Positions 1 through 10,829 of a stretch of DNA of 58,085 nt are shown here, piece after piece. The DNA lies in contig CAZMNW010000043.1 in the NCBI GenBank assembly GCA_964567755.1, forward strand, positions 1 to 58,085, in the 5' to 3' direction. Both the position numbers and the translations under genes were made by a program. A model generated the notes under the pieces. That model saw only the letters and a list, made by a program, of their open reading frames with translations. It was not told the origin of the DNA and did not search any database. The number at the start of each line of letters is the position of its first letter. Within the stretch, counting starts at the first letter, position 1. This DNA is from DASRJW01 sp964567755. GTDB lineage: Bacteria > Krumholzibacteriota > Krumholzibacteriia > G020349025.

Positions 1-1
1 C

Positions 2-958
<957 letters not shown>

Positions 959-1003
959 GTCGGCCGCTGTCGAAGCGGCGGACCGTGGCGTTCGGGGTTG
1001 CGC

Positions 1004-2103
1004 ATGGTCCGCAAGATCGAAGAAGACAAGAGCCAGTTCGACCGCATCGTTCGCGGCCGGATCAAGCACGAGCTGCGCAAGTACATCACCCACGGCGAGC
1101 TCATCGGCCGCAAGGGCAAGGATCTCGTCTCCATTCCGATCCCGCAGATCGAGATCCCGCATTTCCGTTACGGGCGCAACAAGAACGGCGGTGTCGGACA
1201 AGGCGAAGGCGACCTCGGCGCTCCCATCGGCAAGGCGCCCGGGGAAGGCCAAAACGGCGCCGGCGACGCCGCCGGGCAGCACGTCATGGAAGTGGACGTG
1301 CCGCTGGCCGAACTCGCCAAGCTTCTCGGCGAGGAGCTGGAGCTGCCACGCATCAGGCCGCGCGGGCACAAGAACGTCACCGCGACCCGCGACAAGTACG
1401 TGGGCATCCGCCAGTCCGGTCCGGAATCGTTGCGCGTGTTCCGCCGCTCGTTTCGCGAAGCGCTGAAGCGCGAGATGGCGTCCGGAACTTACGACCCGAA
1501 CGATCCGATCGTCGTGCCACTGCAGCCCGACCGCCGCTATCGTTCGTGGCGCGAAGTGCGCTTGCCGGAAAACAACGCCGTCATCATCTACATCATGGAC
1601 GTGTCGGGTTCCATGGGCGACGAGCAGAAGGAAATCGTGCGCACCACGGCGTTTTGGATCGATACGTGGCTGCGATCGCAGTACAAGCACCTCGAGAGCC
1701 GCTACATCATCCACGACGCCGTCGCCTACGAAGTCGACCAGAAGACTTTCTACTCCACGCGCGAGAGCGGCGGCACCAAGATCTCCAGCGCGTACAAGCT
1801 GTGTCAGGAAATCCTCGAACGTCACTACCCCGTGAGCGATTGGAACGTCTATCCGTTTCATTTTTCCGACGGCGACAATTGGGGCGGTGGCGACACCAAG
1901 GAGTGCGTCCGCATCTTGCGCGACGACATCCTCGGGCGCGTCAACTTGTTCGCCTACGGCCAGGTGGAGAGCCCTTACGGCAGCGGCCAGTTCATCAAGG
2001 ATCTGGAGAAGGAACTGCGCGAAACCGACGTGCTGGTGACGGCGCAGATCAAGGACCGCGAGGCCATCTACGCCACCATCAAGGACTTTTTGGGGAAGGG
2101 CCG

Positions 2104-2107
<4 letters not shown>
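1004..2107 (+). CDS. yhbH: YhbH/YeaH family protein (DUF444)
   Basis: A 367-residue member of the DUF444 (B. subtilis YhbH / E. coli YeaH) family. The N-terminus is basic and charged, a Gly/Asn-rich low-complexity stretch follows at about residues 60-85, and a von Willebrand A-like region contains a MIDAS-type Asp-x-Ser-x-Ser (DVSGS, Asp near residue 199), expected to bind a divalent metal. I chose ATG 1004; a TTG at 998 is in frame two codons earlier and neither has a strong ribosome binding site. It lies 45 bases after prkA and overlaps spoVR as ATGA, the usual prkA-yhbH-spoVR arrangement linked to sporulation in Bacillus and to stationary-phase/stress physiology in non-sporeformers. The biochemical function is unknown. 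Confidence 0.93.
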
Positions 2108-3606
<1,499 letters not shown>

Positions 3607-3611
3607 GGTTT

Positions 3612-3647
3612 GCGCCTCTGGCCTCGTGTGACGGGTGAGGCTGGCGC
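3612..3647 (+). terminator. Interrupted GC hairpin after spoVR
   Basis: Two 5-bp blocks pair: GCGCC (3612-3616) with GGCGC (3643-3647), and GCCTC (3621-3625) with GAGGC (3637-3641), separated by a small internal loop. It starts six bases after the spoVR stop. No T-tract follows, so it may only stabilise the 3' end or mark a Rho-dependent end. Confidence 0.3.
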
Positions 3648-3656
3648 GATTCGACG

Positions 3657-3686
3657 TTGTTGCGCCTTCAGCATGCCATGTATGCT
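3657..3686 (+). promoter_or_regulatory. Putative sigma-70 promoter for the polyprenyl synthase cluster
   Basis: TTGTTG (3657-3662), 18-base spacer, TATGCT (3681-3686). The -10 matches the consensus at four of six positions. It lies in the 172-base gap between spoVR and the polyprenyl synthase gene and would give a leader of about 85 bases. Found by eye only. Confidence 0.45.
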
Positions 3687-3778
3687 GCCCGAGGTGCCCG
3701 CACATCGGCCCCTGCCATTCCTGGCGCCAAACCAGTGCCACGTGGTGGCGGAGGAACGTCGAGGGACGGAGTGACGGC

Positions 3779-4768
3779 GTGGAAGCGCGGTTCAACGTCT
3801 ATGAGCAGGACTTTCGCGCCCTGGTCCAGGACGATCTGGTCCAGGTCGAGGATTTTCTGCGCCACTGCTGTGCGGCCACCAGCGTCCCACTCATCGACGA
3901 GGTCTGGGAGCACCTGCAGAGCGCGCCCGGCAAACGCCTGCGCCCGACGCTGCTCCTGCTTGTCGCCAGAGCCTACGGCGATGCCCATCCCCATGGCATC
4001 CTGGGCGGCGCCGTCGTGGAGATGATCCACACGGCGACGTTGATCCACGACGATGTCGTCGACAAGGCGACCTTGCGCCGTGGCCAGGCCGCGGTGAATC
4101 ATCGCTGGCACGACGGCATCGCTCTCATGATGGGGGACTTCCTCTACTCCAAGGCGTTTCAACTGTTCACCGCCGCAGGGTTGGGGCGGGAAATGGAGTT
4201 GCTCGCCGAAACCACCAACCGCATGTCGGTGGCGGAGATGATGCAGTTCGAGATGCACGCGAACTTGGATCTACGTGAGGACGAGTACATGCTCCTCATT
4301 CGCGAGAAGACCGCGGCGCTGATCGCCGCGTCCTGCGCTCTCGGGGCTCTGTTCGCTGGCGCAACCGACACGCAAGCGATCCGCGCCTATGGCAACGATG
4401 TCGGCCTCGCCTTCCAGATCACCGACGATTTGCTGGACTATTTGGGGGACGAGTATGTCGTCGGCAAGCCCGTGGGTTACGATCTTTCCGAGGGCAAGGT
4501 CACCCTGCCGTTGATCACGGCGCTGCGCAACGCGCCGGAGGCGGCGCGCGAACACATGTGCCGCGCCATCCGTTCGCGCGAGATCTTCGACGGCGAGTGG
4601 CCGCAGATGCTGGAGTTCGTCGCCGAACATCGCGGCATCGAGGAGGCGCGGGCGCGGGCGCGTTTTTACGGCAATCGCGCCCGTCAAGCGCTGCGCGACG
4701 TCCCGCATGGCGCCGAACGCGACGCTCTCGCCGACGCGGTCGACTTCGTCATTCACCGCTGCAACTGA
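3779..4768 (+). CDS. Polyprenyl diphosphate synthase (trans-isoprenyl, IspB/HepT type)
   Basis: A 329-residue trans-prenyltransferase that condenses IPP units onto an allylic diphosphate to make the long chain for quinones or carriers. Both Asp-rich motifs are intact: DDVVD at 91-95 (first, preceded by LIH) and DDLLD at 216-220 (second, preceded by QIT). I chose GTG 3779, with GGAG at 3768-3771, because it gives the usual family length; the frame extends upstream to TTG 3635, but that segment is Cys/Trp/Arg-rich and unlike the family. The next two genes encode a NusG-domain-II protein and a Gx-type membrane protein, a pairing often seen beside long-chain prenyl synthases. Chain length cannot be read from the sequence by eye. 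Confidence 0.93.
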   Translation: MEARFNVYEQDFRALVQDDLVQVEDFLRHCCAATSVPLIDEVWEHLQSAPGKRLRPTLLLLVARAYGDAHPHGILGGAVVEMIHTATLIHDDVVDKATLRRGQAAVNHRWHDGIALMMGDFLYSKAFQLFTAAGLGREMELLAETTNRMSVAEMMQFEMHANLDLREDEYMLLIREKTAALIAASCALGALFAGATDTQAIRAYGNDVGLAFQITDDLLDYLGDEYVVGKPVGYDLSEGKVTLPLITALRNAPEAAREHMCRAIRSREIFDGEWPQMLEFVAEHRGIEEARARARFYGNRARQALRDVPHGAERDALADAVDFVIHRCN

Positions 4769-4770
4769 GA

Positions 4771-5169
4771 ATGCTGCCTGCAGGCGCATCGCGCCGACGC
4801 AGAGCCGCGCGTGCGCCGACTCCGGCCGACCTCGTCGTGGTGGCGCTGCTCTTGGCATTGGTGCCGCTCGTGCGAGCCTGGCGACCGCAGCGCAATGCAT
4901 CGACGCGACTGGAGATCCGTGGCACCGCGGGCATGCAGTCAGTCGACGTGCGCCACGATCGCGACCTCGAGGTCTCGGGGCCCGCGGGTGTGACGGTGGT
5001 GCGTATCCATGCCGGCCAGGTCTGGATCGCGCGCGCCCCATGCCGGAACCACGTGTGCCAGCGCATGGGACGTGTCGCGGGAGCGGGACGAAGTCTCGTG
5101 TGCGTTCCGAACCGCGTCGTGGTGCGTTTCGCCGCCTTCGACCCCGGTGTCGACGGGGTGACACGTTGA
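4771..5169 (+). CDS. NusG domain II-containing membrane-anchored protein
   Basis: A 132-residue protein with an Arg-rich start, one hydrophobic segment (about 20-36) and an extracytoplasmic NusG-domain-II (PF07009-like) fold. Diagnostic is the C-terminal block with Cys91-x4-Cys96 and Cys111 in the context LVCVPNRVVV. The family is not the transcription factor NusG; it is a small exported beta domain of unknown function. ATG 4771 follows the synthase stop by two bases, and the Gx transporter gene follows after 11 bases, so the three are almost certainly co-transcribed. The conserved Cys residues could hold a disulfide or bind metal; that is inference. Confidence 0.88.
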   Translation: MLPAGASRRRRAARAPTPADLVVVALLLALVPLVRAWRPQRNASTRLEIRGTAGMQSVDVRHDRDLEVSGPAGVTVVRIHAGQVWIARAPCRNHVCQRMGRVAGAGRSLVCVPNRVVVRFAAFDPGVDGVTR

Positions 5170-5180
5170 GGGAGGGACGC

Positions 5181-5735
5181 ATGCCAGCCGGCCGCTACCC
5201 CGTGGTGTTGAATGCGGCCACCGGATCGACACGACTGCGCGCGCGGCTCGCTCTCTACGCCGCGGCCGCCACACTGCTGTTCCTGCTCGAGCGCGCGCTG
5301 CCAAACCCGGTGCCCTGGGTCCGACTCGGGCTGGCCAATGCCGTGACTCTTTTGGTGCTGCTGCGGCACGGGCCGGGTGCGGCTCTGACCGTCCTCGCCT
5401 TGCGTCTCGGCCTCGGAGGCTTCTTCGCTGGCACGTTGCTCGGGCCGCAGTTCCTGCTTGCGGCAAGCGGTGGCATCGCCAGTTGGGCGGCCATGGTGTT
5501 GGCAGCCCGGTGGGGCGCGCTCAGTGCGCTGGGTCTTTCGGTCCTGGGCGCCGCCGCACATGCAGCGACGCAGCTGGCTGTGGTCGACATCGTGTTCGCC
5601 GCCGGGCATGGCATGTGGGATCTCCTGTCGCTGTTCCTCGGCCTCGCGCTCGCCACCGGCACGCTGACCGGGCTCTTGGTGGATGTTCTGTCGTCGCGTC
5701 TTGATCTCGCCGAGGAGCGACCGGTCGCCCCTTGA
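5181..5735 (+). CDS. Gx transporter family / heptaprenyl diphosphate synthase component I-like membrane protein
   Basis: A 184-residue, very hydrophobic protein with about five membrane segments. The block NPVPWVRLGLANAVTLL is typical of the PF07456 family, historically called heptaprenyl diphosphate synthase component I and now often Gx transporter (an S-component-like fold). ATG 5181 has GGGAGGGA immediately upstream. It closes the polyprenyl synthase cluster. A role in moving an isoprenoid precursor, or as an orphan ECF S-like component, is possible; an orphan EcfT is encoded about 18 kb downstream, but no link is shown. The next promoter overlaps its stop codon. Confidence 0.85.
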   Translation: MPAGRYPVVLNAATGSTRLRARLALYAAAATLLFLLERALPNPVPWVRLGLANAVTLLVLLRHGPGAALTVLALRLGLGGFFAGTLLGPQFLLAASGGIASWAAMVLAARWGALSALGLSVLGAAAHAATQLAVVDIVFAAGHGMWDLLSLFLGLALATGTLTGLLVDVLSSRLDLAEERPVAP

Positions 5736-5761
5736 CGCTCCGCGCGAGGCTCGGCTAGGTT
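5732..5761 (+). promoter_or_regulatory. rsfSp: Putative promoter of rsfS-argS
   Basis: TTGACG (5732-5737), 18-base spacer, TAGGTT (5756-5761), followed by GCG. The -35 overlaps the stop of the upstream gene. Closely resembles the purM promoter (TTGACG, 16 bases, TAGGGT, GCG). It also shows that the TTG at 5760 cannot be the rsfS start if this promoter is used. Confidence 0.6.
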
Positions 5762-5822
5762 GCGCCTGTTCCCGCAAGCCGCGCTCGTTGCGAGCGCCGG
5801 ATCCATCGTTGGCGGAGGTGTT

Positions 5823-6176
5823 TTGGCGCTCCACTCGCGCCAGCTGGCGCTACGCGCAGCCGAGCTGGCCGCCAGCAAAAAGGCGGAGGACATCGTGATC
5901 ATGGACCTCCGCCGGGTCACGAATTTCGCCGACCATTTCGTAGTGTGCACTGCCACGTCGGACGTGCAAATGCGCGCCGTGGCCGACGCCGTGGTCGATG
6001 GGTTGGCGAAGCTGCAGCACGCGGTGTGGCATGCCGAGGGCTACGACACCCGCAGCTGGATTCTGCTCGACTACGTCCACATCGTCGTGCACGTTTTCTT
6101 GCCCAATTCGCGTGCGTACTACTCGTTGGAGAAGCTCTGGGGCGACGCTCCCCTCGATCGATTCCAGGATTCGTGA
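5823..6176 (+). CDS. rsfS: Ribosomal silencing factor RsfS
   Basis: A 117-residue RsfS (YbeB/Iojap) protein, which binds ribosomal protein L14 and blocks subunit joining when nutrients are short. The family core DIVIMDLRR, the Asp-His-Phe of FADHFVVCTA, the Trp-His-Ala-Glu-Gly block and the C-terminal DYVHIVVHVF are present. I chose TTG 5823 behind GGAGG 5814-5818 (spacing 4), which gives the normal length; the frame reaches back to TTG 5760, but that codon lies inside the -10 element of the proposed promoter. argS follows after 18 bases. The usual partner nadD is not adjacent here. Confidence 0.93.
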   Translation: MALHSRQLALRAAELAASKKAEDIVIMDLRRVTNFADHFVVCTATSDVQMRAVADAVVDGLAKLQHAVWHAEGYDTRSWILLDYVHIVVHVFLPNSRAYYSLEKLWGDAPLDRFQDS

Positions 6177-6194
6177 GCTTTCCGGAGGCGCCGC

Positions 6195-7889
6195 ATGCTC
6201 AAAGGCGAGATCCGCGAGATTCTGATCGCCGTGTTGGCGGAGCTCGGCTTCGAACCGCCGAGTGAACTGCAGATCGATCCTCCGCGGGATCCGCGCCACG
6301 GGGACTTGAGCACCAACGTGGCGTTGGTCCTCGGCAAGCGGCACGGGACGGCACCGTTGCCGCTGGCGCGCCAGCTCGCCGATCGTCTGGCGGCGAGACC
6401 GGATCTGCACGCCGACGTGAGCCTTGCCGGGCCCGGGTTCGTCAACTTTCGCCTGCACGCGACCCACTTGAGCGCAGCACTGCGCCAGTGGTTGCAGCAC
6501 GGCGAGGGGATGCCGCGGTCGTGCTTCAGCCCCGGCGAGCGCATCCAGATCGAGTTCGTGAGCGCCAATCCGACGGGCCCGCTGAACGTGGTGAGCGCGC
6601 GCGCTGCGGCCTACGGCAGCACCCTCGCCGCGATGCTGCGATTCTGCGGCGCCGACGTGCATTGCGAGTTCTACGTCAACGATGCCGGTCGTCAAGTGGA
6701 GCTGCTGGGAGCCTCGGTGCGGGCCCGGCTCGCCGAGAGCCGCGGCCTGCAGGAGCCGTTTCCCGGCGACGGCTATCACGGGGATTACGTGCGCGATCTT
6801 GCCGCCGCGATGCCGGACACGGATGCCGAGGCGGCCTTGAGCGCAACGCCTGCGGCGGCGGCCGCACTCTGCGGCAAGTTCGCCGTCGAGCGCATGCTGG
6901 TGACGCAACGCGCCGATCTCGAGCGCTTCGGCGTGCACTTCGAGCGCTGGTTCCGCGAGAGCGAGTTACACACATCCGGCGCCGTCGGTGATACGTGTCG
7001 CCGCCTCGAGGCCGGCGGCCACACCTACCGCCAGGATGGGGCGCTGTTCTTTCGCAGCACCACCTGGGGCGACGACAAAGATCGCGTGCTGCTGCGCTCC
7101 GATGGCACGCCGACTTATTTTCTCGCCGACGCCGCCTATCATGACGACAAGCATGCGCGCGGCTTCGGCCGGGTCATCGACGTCTGGGGACCCGACCATC
7201 ACGGCCACATCGCGCGCATGCAGGCGGTCGCGGATGCACTCGGAAGCGCTCAGGGCTGGCTGGAGATCGTGATCGTGCAGATGGTGCGGTTGCTCGACGC
7301 CGGTCGGACGGTGGTGATGTCGAAACGCGCCGGGCAGATCGTGACGCTCGCGGATCTGGTGGCGGATGTTGGCGCCGACGTGGCCAAGTACTTCTTCTTG
7401 ATGCGCCAACAGAGCTCGCACCTGGATTTCGATCTCGACCTGGCGCGCAAGAAGAGCGACGAGAACCCGGTGTTCTACGTCCAGTACGCCCACGCGCGGA
7501 TTTGCAGCGTGCTGCGCAAAGCGGCGGTGGAGGGGCTCAGCCTGCGCGATCCCACGGCGCCGGAATCGGGCGCTGCCGATTCCCGGGAGCCTGCGCCGGC
7601 GGCGACAGCGCTCGAGCGCTTGACGAGCGACGAAGAACAGGCGTTGGTCAAGCTGCTGCTCGATTTCGGCGATCTGGTGCATCGATCGGCGCTCGGGCGC
7701 GAGCCGCACCGGCTGACGACGTATTGCGAGGAGGTGGCGCGCGCATACCACAAGTTCTATCATGAGAAGCGCGTCATCCAGGAGGATCGCGAGCTCGCTC
7801 TCGCCCGTCTGGCGCTCTGCGAGGCCACGCGCCGGGTGCTCGCCGGGGCGCTCCGTCTGATGGGCATTGCCGCGCCCGAAGTCATGTAG
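6195..7889 (+). CDS. argS: Arginyl-tRNA synthetase
   Basis: A 564-residue class I aminoacyl-tRNA synthetase charging tRNA-Arg. The N-terminal ArgS-specific domain is followed by SANPTGPLN near residue 124, which stands before the HIGH-like site (seen as HVV-type variant NVVSARAAAYG). A KMSKS-equivalent (VVMSKRAG, near residue 372) and a C-terminal DALR anticodon-binding domain ending in LRLMGIAAPEVM complete it. ATG 6195 follows a GGAGG-like site (GGAGGCGCC). Length and motif order are normal. The family often has relaxed HIGH and KMSKS motifs, so the variants do not suggest inactivity. It probably shares the rsfS promoter and reads into the PfkB kinase gene. Confidence 0.96.
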   Translation: MLKGEIREILIAVLAELGFEPPSELQIDPPRDPRHGDLSTNVALVLGKRHGTAPLPLARQLADRLAARPDLHADVSLAGPGFVNFRLHATHLSAALRQWLQHGEGMPRSCFSPGERIQIEFVSANPTGPLNVVSARAAAYGSTLAAMLRFCGADVHCEFYVNDAGRQVELLGASVRARLAESRGLQEPFPGDGYHGDYVRDLAAAMPDTDAEAALSATPAAAAALCGKFAVERMLVTQRADLERFGVHFERWFRESELHTSGAVGDTCRRLEAGGHTYRQDGALFFRSTTWGDDKDRVLLRSDGTPTYFLADAAYHDDKHARGFGRVIDVWGPDHHGHIARMQAVADALGSAQGWLEIVIVQMVRLLDAGRTVVMSKRAGQIVTLADLVADVGADVAKYFFLMRQQSSHLDFDLDLARKKSDENPVFYVQYAHARICSVLRKAAVEGLSLRDPTAPESGAADSREPAPAATALERLTSDEEQALVKLLLDFGDLVHRSALGREPHRLTTYCEEVARAYHKFYHEKRVIQEDRELALARLALCEATRRVLAGALRLMGIAAPEVM

Positions 7890-7905
7890 GAGGGTGAGCC
7901 CCGAA

Positions 7906-8847
7906 GTGCCGCATCCCATCCTCGTCGTCGGCTCCGTGGCGCTGGACGACATTCGCACCCCTTTCGGCGCTGTGCAGGAAGCCTTCGGCGGCTCGGCAAC
8001 GCACTTCGCGTTGGCGGCGTGCTTCTTTGCCCCGGTGCGCCTCGTCGCCGTCGTCGGCAAGGATCTCGATCCGGTGCACTTGGCCGGCTTGCGGGCGCGG
8101 GGAATCGACACCAGCGGCGTCGAGGTCATGGACGGCAAAACCTTCCGCTGGGGAGGCGAGTACGGTTTCGATCTCAACGCACGCCAAACCTTGTTCACGC
8201 ACCTGAACGTCTTCGAAGGTTTCGAGCCGCACGTGCCGGAAGCCTATCGACGTTCGCCTTTTGTGTTCCTCGGCAACATCCACCCCACGCTGCAAGCCCA
8301 AGTGCTGCAGCAAGTGGAGTCGCCGTGTTTCGTGGCGCTGGACACCATGAACCTGTGGATCGACAACGCCCGCGACGCCTTGCTCGCAGTCCTGCGCCGG
8401 GTCGATCTCCTCATCCTCAACGACAGCGAGGCGCGTGAATTGGCCGGCGAGCCCAACCTGTTGCGCGCCGGGCGGCGCTTGCTCGAGCTCGGCCCGAGCA
8501 GCGTGGTGATCAAGAAGGGCGAGCACGGGGCGCTCTTGCTGCGCGAAGGCAACATCTTCGCCAGCCCGGCGCTGCCGATCGAGGACGTTTGCGATCCCAC
8601 TGGCGCCGGAGATGCATTCGCCGGTGGCGTCATGGGAACGCTCGCCGCAACCGCCGAACCCATCGACGTGGCGTTGCGACAGGCCATCGCCGTGGGCACG
8701 GTGATCGCGAGCTTCGCCGTGCAGGACTTCGGCACGCGCGGCCTCGACAAGGCCACACCGTCTGGCATCGAACAACGCCTGCGCGATCTGCGCCTTCTCA
8801 CCCAATTCGGACCCACCCATTCGCTCGAGGCAACACGCGCGCGCTGA
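7906..8847 (+). CDS. PfkB (ribokinase) family sugar/nucleoside kinase
   Basis: A 313-residue ribokinase-fold kinase. The N-terminal ILVVGSVALDD and the C-terminal DPTGAGDAFAGG (catalytic Asp about 236) are intact, as is the GG substrate loop GGSATHFAL. Substrate cannot be assigned: the closest remembered group is an uncharacterised bacterial set starting with GSVALDxI and TPFG. Two GTG starts compete: 7894 abuts AGGAGG 7888-7893 too closely, so I prefer 7906 (spacing 12), which starts MPHPILVVG. It lies 16 bases after argS. The 188-base gap that follows has no recognisable gene. Confidence 0.85.
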   Translation: MPHPILVVGSVALDDIRTPFGAVQEAFGGSATHFALAACFFAPVRLVAVVGKDLDPVHLAGLRARGIDTSGVEVMDGKTFRWGGEYGFDLNARQTLFTHLNVFEGFEPHVPEAYRRSPFVFLGNIHPTLQAQVLQQVESPCFVALDTMNLWIDNARDALLAVLRRVDLLILNDSEARELAGEPNLLRAGRRLLELGPSSVVIKKGEHGALLLREGNIFASPALPIEDVCDPTGAGDAFAGGVMGTLAATAEPIDVALRQAIAVGTVIASFAVQDFGTRGLDKATPSGIEQRLRDLRLLTQFGPTHSLEATRAR

Positions 8848-9035
8848 GCTCTCGCCCTGCAGCCTGCTGCGGTGCGATCGCGGCGCGCCCCGAGCGCCCG
8901 CACCTGCCGCCGGACGGGTTCGCCGCCACGGCCCCACTCGTGTTGGTGGCGACTTCGCGCCTCTGATACCATTGAAGTGCAAAGTGTCTTAGATTGCGCC
9001 CACTGTTATTCCTTCTTTCGCAACGGGAACTTCTC

Positions 9036-9725
9036 GTGTCGGTCGTACGTGCCGAGGAACTCCTGCGACTGCTGCCGCAGGTGACGGGCTGCCGCATCCG
9101 CGTCGACGAGCATGGCGACCCGGTCGCGGTGTTGATCACCGCCGCTCCCGGCAGCAACGCGAAGGCCGTGCTCGCCGACGTCATCACGGTGCTGGGAGCC
9201 GAGGCCGGGTTGGATGTGCTCGAGGACCAGGTGCACGTCGTGGTGCTGGAGGAACCGGAGGCGCCGCACGCCGCGGAGGACTCGGCCGAACTGGTGGTCG
9301 AGCCACTCGAACGCGAGGGCCGGTTGCGGCTCTTGTCGTACAGCACGCACGTGCGCGAAGAACGCACCACGGCGCAGGTGGAGCTGGGTCTGGATCGCGA
9401 GCTGGCATGGGGCGAAGCAGAGAGCCGGGGCGCCGGCGAAGTCCCCGAGCTGCTCGGCCGCGCCTGCCTCGATGCGATCGAGAAACTCTGTCACGGTCGC
9501 GTGGCTCTGCGCTTGCTCGGGATGCGCCGTGCGACCGTCGGCAGCACCGAAACCGTGGTCGTGGTCGTGCAAGAGACCTGGGGGCGAACGCAACGGCTGC
9601 ATGTCGGAGCGGCACGCATCGGCGACGATTTCGCCCGCGCCGCCGCCTACGCCGCCCTGGACAGCATGAACCGCCGGCTCGGGCGGCTCCTCGTTTCACC
9701 TCCCGTGGACTACGACATCGACTGA
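9036..9725 (+). CDS. Conserved hypothetical protein, two-part alpha/beta architecture
   Basis: A 229-residue soluble protein with no signal peptide or membrane segment; I do not recognise a named family. Residues 1-70 look like an alpha/beta domain carrying AVLITAAPGSNAKAVLADV and GLDVLEDQVHVVVLEE. Residues 90-225 form a second domain with alternating strands (TTAQVELGL, TETVVVVVQE) and a C-terminal helix with AAAYAALDSMNRRLG, which resembles the rhythm of LeuA-type regulatory domains and of repeats found in some actinobacterial proteins; that resemblance is weak. GTG 9036 has a GGGAA site at 9025; TTG 8994 is a longer alternative. It precedes purM on the same strand, but purM has its own promoter. 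Confidence 0.7.
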   Translation: MSVVRAEELLRLLPQVTGCRIRVDEHGDPVAVLITAAPGSNAKAVLADVITVLGAEAGLDVLEDQVHVVVLEEPEAPHAAEDSAELVVEPLEREGRLRLLSYSTHVREERTTAQVELGLDRELAWGEAESRGAGEVPELLGRACLDAIEKLCHGRVALRLLGMRRATVGSTETVVVVVQETWGRTQRLHVGAARIGDDFARAAAYAALDSMNRRLGRLLVSPPVDYDID

Positions 9726-9773
9726 CGTCTCGCCCTAAGGGGTGGTGAGCCGTTTTCCACCCTCCGGACGCGC

Positions 9774-9801
9774 TTGACGCCCAGGCTGGGCCTGCTAGGG
9801 T
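9774..9801 (+). promoter_or_regulatory. purMp: Putative purM promoter
   Basis: TTGACG (9774-9779), 16-base spacer, TAGGGT (9796-9801), then GCG. Transcription from about 9808 would start almost at the ribosome binding site GGAGG 9808-9812, giving a very short leader. Confidence 0.55.
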
Positions 9802-9818
9802 GCGCTCGGAGGTGGCAT

Positions 9819-10829
9819 TTGCGTTATCGCGATGCCGGCGTCGACATCGATCGCGCCAATCACATCGTGCGTGGCATCGCGCAGCTGGCGCCTTCGACGT
9901 GGGGCCCGCGCGTGTTGTCGCAGATCGGCCATTTCGGCGGGTTGTACGACGCCGCCGGTCTCGGCCGCTCGCCAGTGTTGGTGTGCAGCGTCGACGGTGT
10001 CGGCACCAAGACGCGCATCGCCACTCTCGCCGGGCGGTGGTCCGGCCTTGGCGAGGACATCGTGCATCATTCGGTGAACGACATTCTCGTGCAAGGGGGC
10101 CGGCCGCTCTTTTTCCTCGACTATGTCGGCAGCTCGCGTCTCGAGGAGCGCGTCGTGCTCGAAATCCTGGACGGCATGGCACGCGCCTGCCGCGCCCACG
10201 AGTGCGCGCTCATCGGCGGCGAGACCGCCGAGATGCCCGGGACCTACGCGCAAGGTGACTACGACGTGGTCGGTTGCATCGTCGGCCTGGCCGAGCGCGA
10301 TCGGCTGCTGCTCGGCGACCGGGTGCGCCCGGGCGACGAGCTCTGGGGCTTGCCTTCGAGCGGCTTGCACACCAACGGCTACTCGTTGGCGCGACGCGTG
10401 TTGCTCGATGAGGCCGAGCTCGATCTCGCCGCGGTGCCAGACGGGCTGGAAACGCCGCTCGCCGACGCCCTGCTCGCACCGCATCGTTCCTACTTCCACG
10501 AGTTGTGGCCGCTGCTCCTCGATCGGCGTCTGCACGCGCTCGTCCACATCACCGGCGGCGGCTTCGACGACAACATCCCGCGCGTGCTGCCGGCCGCGTG
10601 TGACGTCGTCATCGATCCCGCCAGCTGGGAGATTCCGCCGCTGTTCCGCTTGATCCAACGCTCGGGTGAGGTGTCGATGGCGGAGATGCGCCGTGTCTTC
10701 AATCTTGGCATCGGCATGATCGCCATCCTCGACCCCGCGGACGCGGCCGATTTCGTGCGTGCCACGCACGCGGCGCGCCGCATCGGCACCGTCGTTGCCG
10801 GCGCGCGTCGCGTCCGGTTCCTCGACTGA
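9819..10829 (+). CDS. purM: Phosphoribosylformylglycinamidine cyclo-ligase
   Basis: A 336-residue AIR synthetase: ATP-dependent closure of FGAM to AIR, step five of purine synthesis. The start MRYRDAGVDIDRAN fits the family. The nucleotide and substrate blocks SVDGVGTKT, HHSVNDILVQGG and ALIGGETAEMPGTY are intact, and the C-terminal GGGFDDNIPRVLP and NLGIGM are present. I chose TTG 9819, with GGAGG 9808-9812 at spacing 6; the TTG at 9774 is the -35 box itself. It is separated by 16 kb from the purB-purL-purQ-purS-purF operon, so it needs its own promoter, and one is visible. Confidence 0.96.
   Translation: MRYRDAGVDIDRANHIVRGIAQLAPSTWGPRVLSQIGHFGGLYDAAGLGRSPVLVCSVDGVGTKTRIATLAGRWSGLGEDIVHHSVNDILVQGGRPLFFLDYVGSSRLEERVVLEILDGMARACRAHECALIGGETAEMPGTYAQGDYDVVGCIVGLAERDRLLLGDRVRPGDELWGLPSSGLHTNGYSLARRVLLDEAELDLAAVPDGLETPLADALLAPHRSYFHELWPLLLDRRLHALVHITGGGFDDNIPRVLPAACDVVIDPASWEIPPLFRLIQRSGEVSMAEMRRVFNLGIGMIAILDPADAADFVRATHAARRIGTVVAGARRVRFLD

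Noticed and set aside
8848..9035. tRNA or terminator between the PfkB gene and the unknown gene
   Set aside because: No T-loop consensus or cloverleaf pairing was found, and no stem with a T-tract. Nothing definite is present.
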